A stretch of DNA of 64,000 nt from Copromyces sp. CBS 386.78. Its lineage: Eukaryota > Ascomycota > Sordariomycetes > Sordariales > Sordariaceae. How positions within the stretch are numbered: the first letter of the stretch is position 1; the number at the start of each line of letters is the position of its first letter. A model generated the notes under the pieces. It did no database searches. It was given only the letters and a program-made list of their open reading frames with translations, and was not told the origin of the DNA. Where the stretch lies: contig MU839082.1 in assembly GCA_030685235.1 (NCBI GenBank), forward strand, positions 62,001 to 126,000, in the 5' to 3' direction. Both the position numbers and the translations under genes were made by a program. Shown here piece after piece: positions 59,701-64,000 of the stretch.

Positions 59701-60836
59701 GACTTGGTTGAGTATGACGGCGGGTGGTAACAAAGCTCCAGATTGTCGTTCTCGTCTGCCATGTGGGTAGGGCGGAATGAGTGGCCTGTTGGTGCGTTGT
59801 GGGTGGGTAAGGTTGGGCTATCACTCGCCTGCAAGTCAGTTGACTTTTTGGTGATGTGTTGTCCGAGTCTCAGCCAAAGACGCCAAAAAAGCTAAAGGAT
59901 GGGTCGCATTAGGCTTGATGCCTTAATATGGCTGTAGGTTTGTTGGGGTTTTGATGATGAATCGGTTGACGGGTTGATTGGACGTAGTGATATCGAAAAT
60001 GAACATTTGATGGGATTACTTCGGGGTGAGGTCAGCGAGGAATGTTGATACAGCGTTGGATTCGGAAGGGTTACGCTTCAAACCCGGCCTTCCGTTGGCG
60101 GTTGGGTCTGGACTTGCGACACCAAAGCCGGGCTTCGGACAGCCGTTCAGCCCTGCCAAGATCCAGCTCCGGAGACGCTACCGGGCGTGGCGGGGGCTCC
60201 TTCGGTAGAGTCCCGGACTCGTAAGCGGTTGAGATCTACGCACAGACCAACGTGATGCGCTACGGAATTCACTCTTACGCTAATTGCTAATCGAGTCTAG
60301 CGCTGCGGGGCCGCACCTTACTGCCTTGCCTGCCCCCTGGGTGGCATGGGCGCAGCAACCTACGTAGTGTAGAGGAATCGACATGCCCGCATGCCTTGAT
60401 GTATGTAACATTTCCTTGTCGTACTTGTCCTCTCTCGGGGCCTGCCTCTCATCTATTCCAACAGGACATTTCGCCAAACCTGCCGACGCTGACACTTTCG
60501 TTGTCGCCGACAAAGACTCCCGTCTGTTTTCTTTGCCCGGCCAAGTCCCCGACGATCGCCCCTAAACACATCCACATACGTACGGCCGTTCCGGAGTGGT
60601 CATTCTGCCGACTGAAACAGCTCTTGTGACAGCTACCAGAAACCAACCTTGATAGACTCGCCCAAGTGGAAGCCCGCCTGCACCAGTCCTGGCAAAGTCC
60701 AGCTAGCTTGAACCCACACTTGCTTACTGTCTTTCTGCCCGAACCCTCCAAGCCCACGTTCGGCCCCCCAATCAACACTTGCGACTCAGAACTTCGTATC
60801 AACGCCCACCGCGACGTCCTCGTTCTAGTCTTTTGC
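59701..60836. other. Intergenic, promoter of the VPS9 gene
   Basis: The last 200 bp before 60837 are C-rich and likely the leader; the reading frame is open upstream of the ATG but contains only non-ATG starts, so it is treated as 5' UTR. No other feature is seen. Confidence 0.45.
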
Positions 60837-63272
60837 ATGTCGCCTCACGACCAGTTATCCGACCCCGAAAGCCAGCTTGGCGTCCCTAAAAATGCCCTTA
60901 CGAATACCGACTCCGAACAAGAGGTAGTCGCGTCATCGACGGTCTCGACGGCCCCTGAACCGAGTACAGATGTTGCCATGGACGGAGAGGATGCGAAAGA
61001 CACCCAACATGGAGAACCCGCCGAAGAAGAGACCGACTTGATGTCTTCGGTTGCTACCCTGAAGCCCACCACCTCCCCAACCACAACAACTGCCACGAAT
61101 TACCTTACGATTGAATCTCGGACGTACATCGACCCCACCCCACCCACCCCGGCGGTCTCGCAACCTCCTTCTCGAAGCCCCTCTACAGCTCCTCCGCGAT
61201 CGAGACGTGGCTCGGGCTTCGACGACGTATCACCCACTAGGTCGGACGCCGCGTACGATGACAAGAAATATGCAAGTGACGACGAGCGTGAGAGTGGGTC
61301 CAGGTCCGAGCTGCAGAGCATCATGGAACAGTTCAGCGAGGGAGGTGGAGGCCCCGGCGCAGAGGAAGTCATGAGCCCCAGGTTGGAGATGGCGTCGCCT
61401 TTGCTGGCCAGCCCCGTGCAATACCCGCCCCGCAAATCGAGCCTCGAACCACTGGCTCCCTCTATGGTTCAGCAACTACAGGACTTGCAAGGCTTGAGCT
61501 TGTCAAGCACATCTCCTGCGACGACGCCTCTGAAGGAAAAGGGCAGGGAAGAGCTGGCTCCTCCAGTCCCTCCAAAAGACGACACGTTCCATACCGGCGG
61601 CAGCTCATCACAGACTCAAAAACGCCATAGTCTTCAGAGCCTTGATACGCCAATGTCCCCCACGACTTCGCTTCATCGCCCTCCTCCTCCCGAGCCAGAG
61701 CCAGAGCCGCCGTTACCGTTCGATTTCCATCGCTTCGTTGAACAGCTCCGAAACAAGAAGGCTGATCCCGTTGCAAGATACCTCAAGTCTTTCCTGTTCG
61801 AGTTCGGGAAGAGGCAATGGATGGTCCATGAGCAGGTCAAAATCATTAGCGACTTCCTTGCATTTATTTCAAACAAGATGGCACAATGTGAGGTATGGAG
61901 GACCGTGTCAGATGCCGAGTTCGATAACGCGAGGGAAGGAATGGAGAAGCTTGTCATGAACCGGCTTTATACCCAAACGTTCTCTCCCGCAATACCTCCA
62001 CCACAACCGATTCCTGGCGCCAAAAACAAGGGGCGGCGTGGGGAACGGCCAATGGGACCAGGACGGCGTGGACAGCATCAGGAAGATGTTGAACGGGATG
62101 AGGTTCTTTCTCAGAAGATCAATATTTACCACTGGGTAAGAGAGGAACATCTTGATATTCCTCCGGTTAGTGAAAGCGGGAAACGGTTTCTCAAGCTGGC
62201 ACAACAAGGTGAGAACTATCATGATTTCTCGATGGGTGGCTATCGCTGACCAAACCGCAGAGCTCCTGAAGATCAAGTCGTACCGCGCACCGCGAGACAA
62301 GATAATATGTGTCTTGAACTGCTGCAAGGTCATATTTGGGCTGCTTAAGCATTCAAAGTCCGACGGGTCGGCGGACTCGTTCATGCCGATGCTCATCTAT
62401 GTTGTGCTCCAGGCCAACCCGGAGCACTTGGTGTCTAATGTCCAATATATACTCAGATTCCGCAATCAAGACAAGCTTGGCGGAGAAGCCGGCTACTACC
62501 TCTCCTCTCTGGTAAGTTACTGGCATGACGCTGTCCGATTTGCACTTACTAACATTTTCTAGATGGGAGCGATTCAGTTCATTGAGAATATGGACCGAAC
62601 AACACTGACCATAACGGACGAGGAGTTTGAGAAGAACGTGGAGGCTGCGGTGTCTGCCATTGCGGAAAAGCACAGGGCTGAGTCGCCCCCACCGCCAGTA
62701 CAGTCTGAGAAGTCAGCCGCCGTGCCAACGCTAAGTGCTGGGGAGTCATCACAAGTCCGCGCCTCACTTGATGTTGGTGGTCCTGCAACACCACGCCCGT
62801 CTAGCTCTTCCAATGAGGCCAGAGAAAGTAGTGAATATGGTGGGAATGAGGAAAAGGCGGCTATAGCAGGACTGCTGCGCACGATCCAGAAACCTTTGAG
62901 CACTATCGGCCGAATCTTCTCTGACGAAGGGGCATCTTCGTCAGCAGACCAAGACGTTCCTAGCCCAGCCCACACACCTCTACCAGAGCATGAAGCTCGT
63001 CGCCAGAGGTTATCAGCAGAAGAGGCGGCCGCAAGACAAGCTAGTGCGGAAGCGGCCGAGGCACAACGACTGTTCCGCGCTGAACATGCCAATGTAGTCG
63101 AAACACTTGCAGGTATGTTTCCGGATCTCGATCGTGAGATCATCAGCGACGTGGTTTATCAGAAGGAGGGAAGGTGAGTACTCAACCTTTTCACTTTATT
63201 CAAGAATCTAGCTGACACTTCTTCCTTAGAGTTGGCTTGGCCGTCGACGCTTGTCTCGCTCTGTCAGCGTAA
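60837..63272 (+). CDS. VPS9-CUE Rab5-family guanine nucleotide exchange factor, 758 aa
   Basis: Activates Rab5-type GTPases (Vps21 in yeast) for endosome fusion and vacuolar sorting. Four exons: 60837-62208, 62261-62511, 62563-63173 and 63230-63272, with introns GTGAGA...CGCAG, GTAAGT...TCTAG and GTGAGT...CTTAG, all frame-consistent. Residues 1-290 are Ser/Pro/Thr-rich and disordered. The helical layer starts near 292 (FDFHRFVEQLRNKK). The VPS9 core includes DSFMPMLIYVVLQANPEHL with Asp496 and GEAGYYLSSL with Tyr537, 41 residues apart as for the catalytic Asp and Tyr of Rabex-5. The C-terminus is a CUE ubiquitin-binding domain with the MFP motif at 726-728, completed only by the 14-residue last exon, as in yeast Vps9. 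Start MSPHDQ is the first in-frame ATG. Domain order matches yeast Vps9; the N-terminal extension is longer. Confidence 0.95.
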
Positions 63273-63734
63273 ATGGGCAAAGACTTGAATGAGCGGAAGT
63301 GGGCGAAACTGGGCAGTAAAGAAGCAGGCATTCAAAGCGAAATCAACAAATACTGGACGACATGCTAGAGAACACTAGACGGGAACGCAGTAGTCAATTA
63401 CAAGCTCAGCGTGTCGGCATGTTGGAGCGCTCAATGATTGAGCCTTAACACTGAGGGGCTGGGAGTATGGGAACGTACGGTTGGGGGTCATCGAATTAAC
63501 ACAGCCTGAGATACCACTTATCAATACATGATTAGACGCCATTTGTTTAACCTTCTTGTTACCATTGGTTGGTGATACCTTTGTTCGCCGCTGTCTGCTA
63601 GGTATTGTGCGTTGCGTTCCGTGTTCGGCTCAAACATCTCCCGAGAAGCACCAGGGGGGAATTCCACCTGGCTGTGACTCATACAGCCTATACTTAAAGT
63701 TTCTTCCTAGACACTCTTTCAACAACAGTTTAAC
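63273..63734. other. Intergenic, VPS9 3' flank
   Basis: Contains the 3' UTR of the VPS9 gene and the 5' flank of the tRNA. Nothing else is seen. Confidence 0.4.
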
Positions 63735-63806
63735 AGCTGCATGGCGCAGCGGAAGCGCGCCGGGCTCATAACCCGGAGGTCACTCGATCGAAACGAGTTG
63801 CAGCTA
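63735..63806 (+). tRNA. Initiator tRNA-Met (anticodon CAT)
   Basis: A complete 72-nt cloverleaf. The acceptor stem AGCTGCA/TGCAGCT has an A1-T72 pair, the anticodon stem ends in three G-C pairs (GGG/CCC) around CTCATAA, and the T loop reads ATCGAAA instead of TTCRANN. These three marks distinguish eukaryotic initiator from elongator tRNA-Met. No intron. A purine ends the chain (A73), and CCA is not encoded. Confidence 0.96.
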
Positions 63807-63811
63807 AAATC

Positions 63812-63824
63812 TTTTCTTTTTTTT
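63812..63824 (+). terminator. Pol III terminator of initiator tRNA
   Basis: T4 at 63812-63815 and T8 at 63817-63824 follow the tRNA after 5 nt; typical RNA polymerase III stop. Confidence 0.85.
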
Positions 63825-64000
63825 CCTGACTTTTTCATCGTTGCTGAAGGTCTTTCGGGATGTCGTTCTTGTCTCGAAATTCCCCGTCTTCTTCTTTCCT
63901 TTTTGGCTTTATTTTTTGCATGGCCCTTTCTGCTTCAGTCCCTGCACCCATCATACCAGTCACGATATGCAATCTCAAGTTCGAGGTTCTTCTTTCCCGA
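63825..64000. other. Right end of window
   Basis: T/C-rich DNA, no feature seen. Confidence 0.3.

Noticed and set aside
1..64000. CRISPR arrays, bacterial operons, 5S or larger rRNA genes
   Set aside because: No regular spacer-repeat arrays, no Shine-Dalgarno-type gene strings and no recognisable rRNA sequence; the genome is eukaryotic with spliceosomal introns.

Overview
The window looks like nuclear DNA of a filamentous ascomycete, most likely a Sordariomycete of the Neurospora/Sordaria type. Supporting this are short spliceosomal introns (about 50-65 nt with GTAAGT-like donors, CTAAC branch points and CAG/TAG acceptors), split alpha/beta fungal type I fatty acid synthase genes, very long gene-free upstream regions rich in pyrimidine runs, and an 11-kb A+T-rich block with the dinucleotide signature of repeat-induced point mutation (RIP). 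The genus is an inference; no gene here proves it.

Layout, left to right. A degenerate bZIP-like regulator (3242-4804, +) follows 3.2 kb of non-coding leader or promoter. Next come a four-helix MARVEL-type membrane protein (6774-7514, -, three exons), a small conserved-looking membrane protein (9589-10184, +, two exons), a tRNA-Asn (10765-10838, -) and guanine deaminase (11149-12645, -). The centre holds the fatty acid synthase pair. The alpha subunit FAS2 (13889-19600, -, three exons) and the beta subunit FAS1 (23733-30063, +, two exons) are divergently transcribed from a 4.1-kb shared intergenic region. Together they supply every activity of the cytosolic alpha6beta6 FAS: malonyl/palmitoyl and acetyl transferase, enoyl reductase and dehydratase on beta; ACP, ketoreductase, ketosynthase and phosphopantetheinyl transferase on alpha. 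All catalytic residues I looked for are present.

Right of FAS1 is a small reading frame split by one in-frame TAG (31050-31589). From about 33.0 to 44.1 kb there is a RIP-ravaged, gene-free block. It holds degraded coding relics, several short tandem arrays and three G+C-richer islands, one of which seems to have escaped mutation. An 8-bp direct repeat (TTTACACT) sits at both edges of the composition change. Just beyond it is a 164-bp MITE-like element with 33-bp inverted ends flanked by TA (45367-45530).

The right part holds an unnamed fungal protein (47343-48949, -, two exons) with a 23-G homopolymer upstream, then 7.7 kb without a convincing gene. Next are a Glu-rich coiled-coil protein (56615-58057, -), a small coiled-coil protein (59377-59700, +), a four-exon VPS9-CUE Rab5 exchange factor (60837-63272, +) and an initiator tRNA-Met (63735-63806, +).

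I did not find a clearly new biological system. The most distinctive parts are the RIP block with its internal islands and relics, the MITE-like element, the degenerate bZIP and the stop-interrupted gene.
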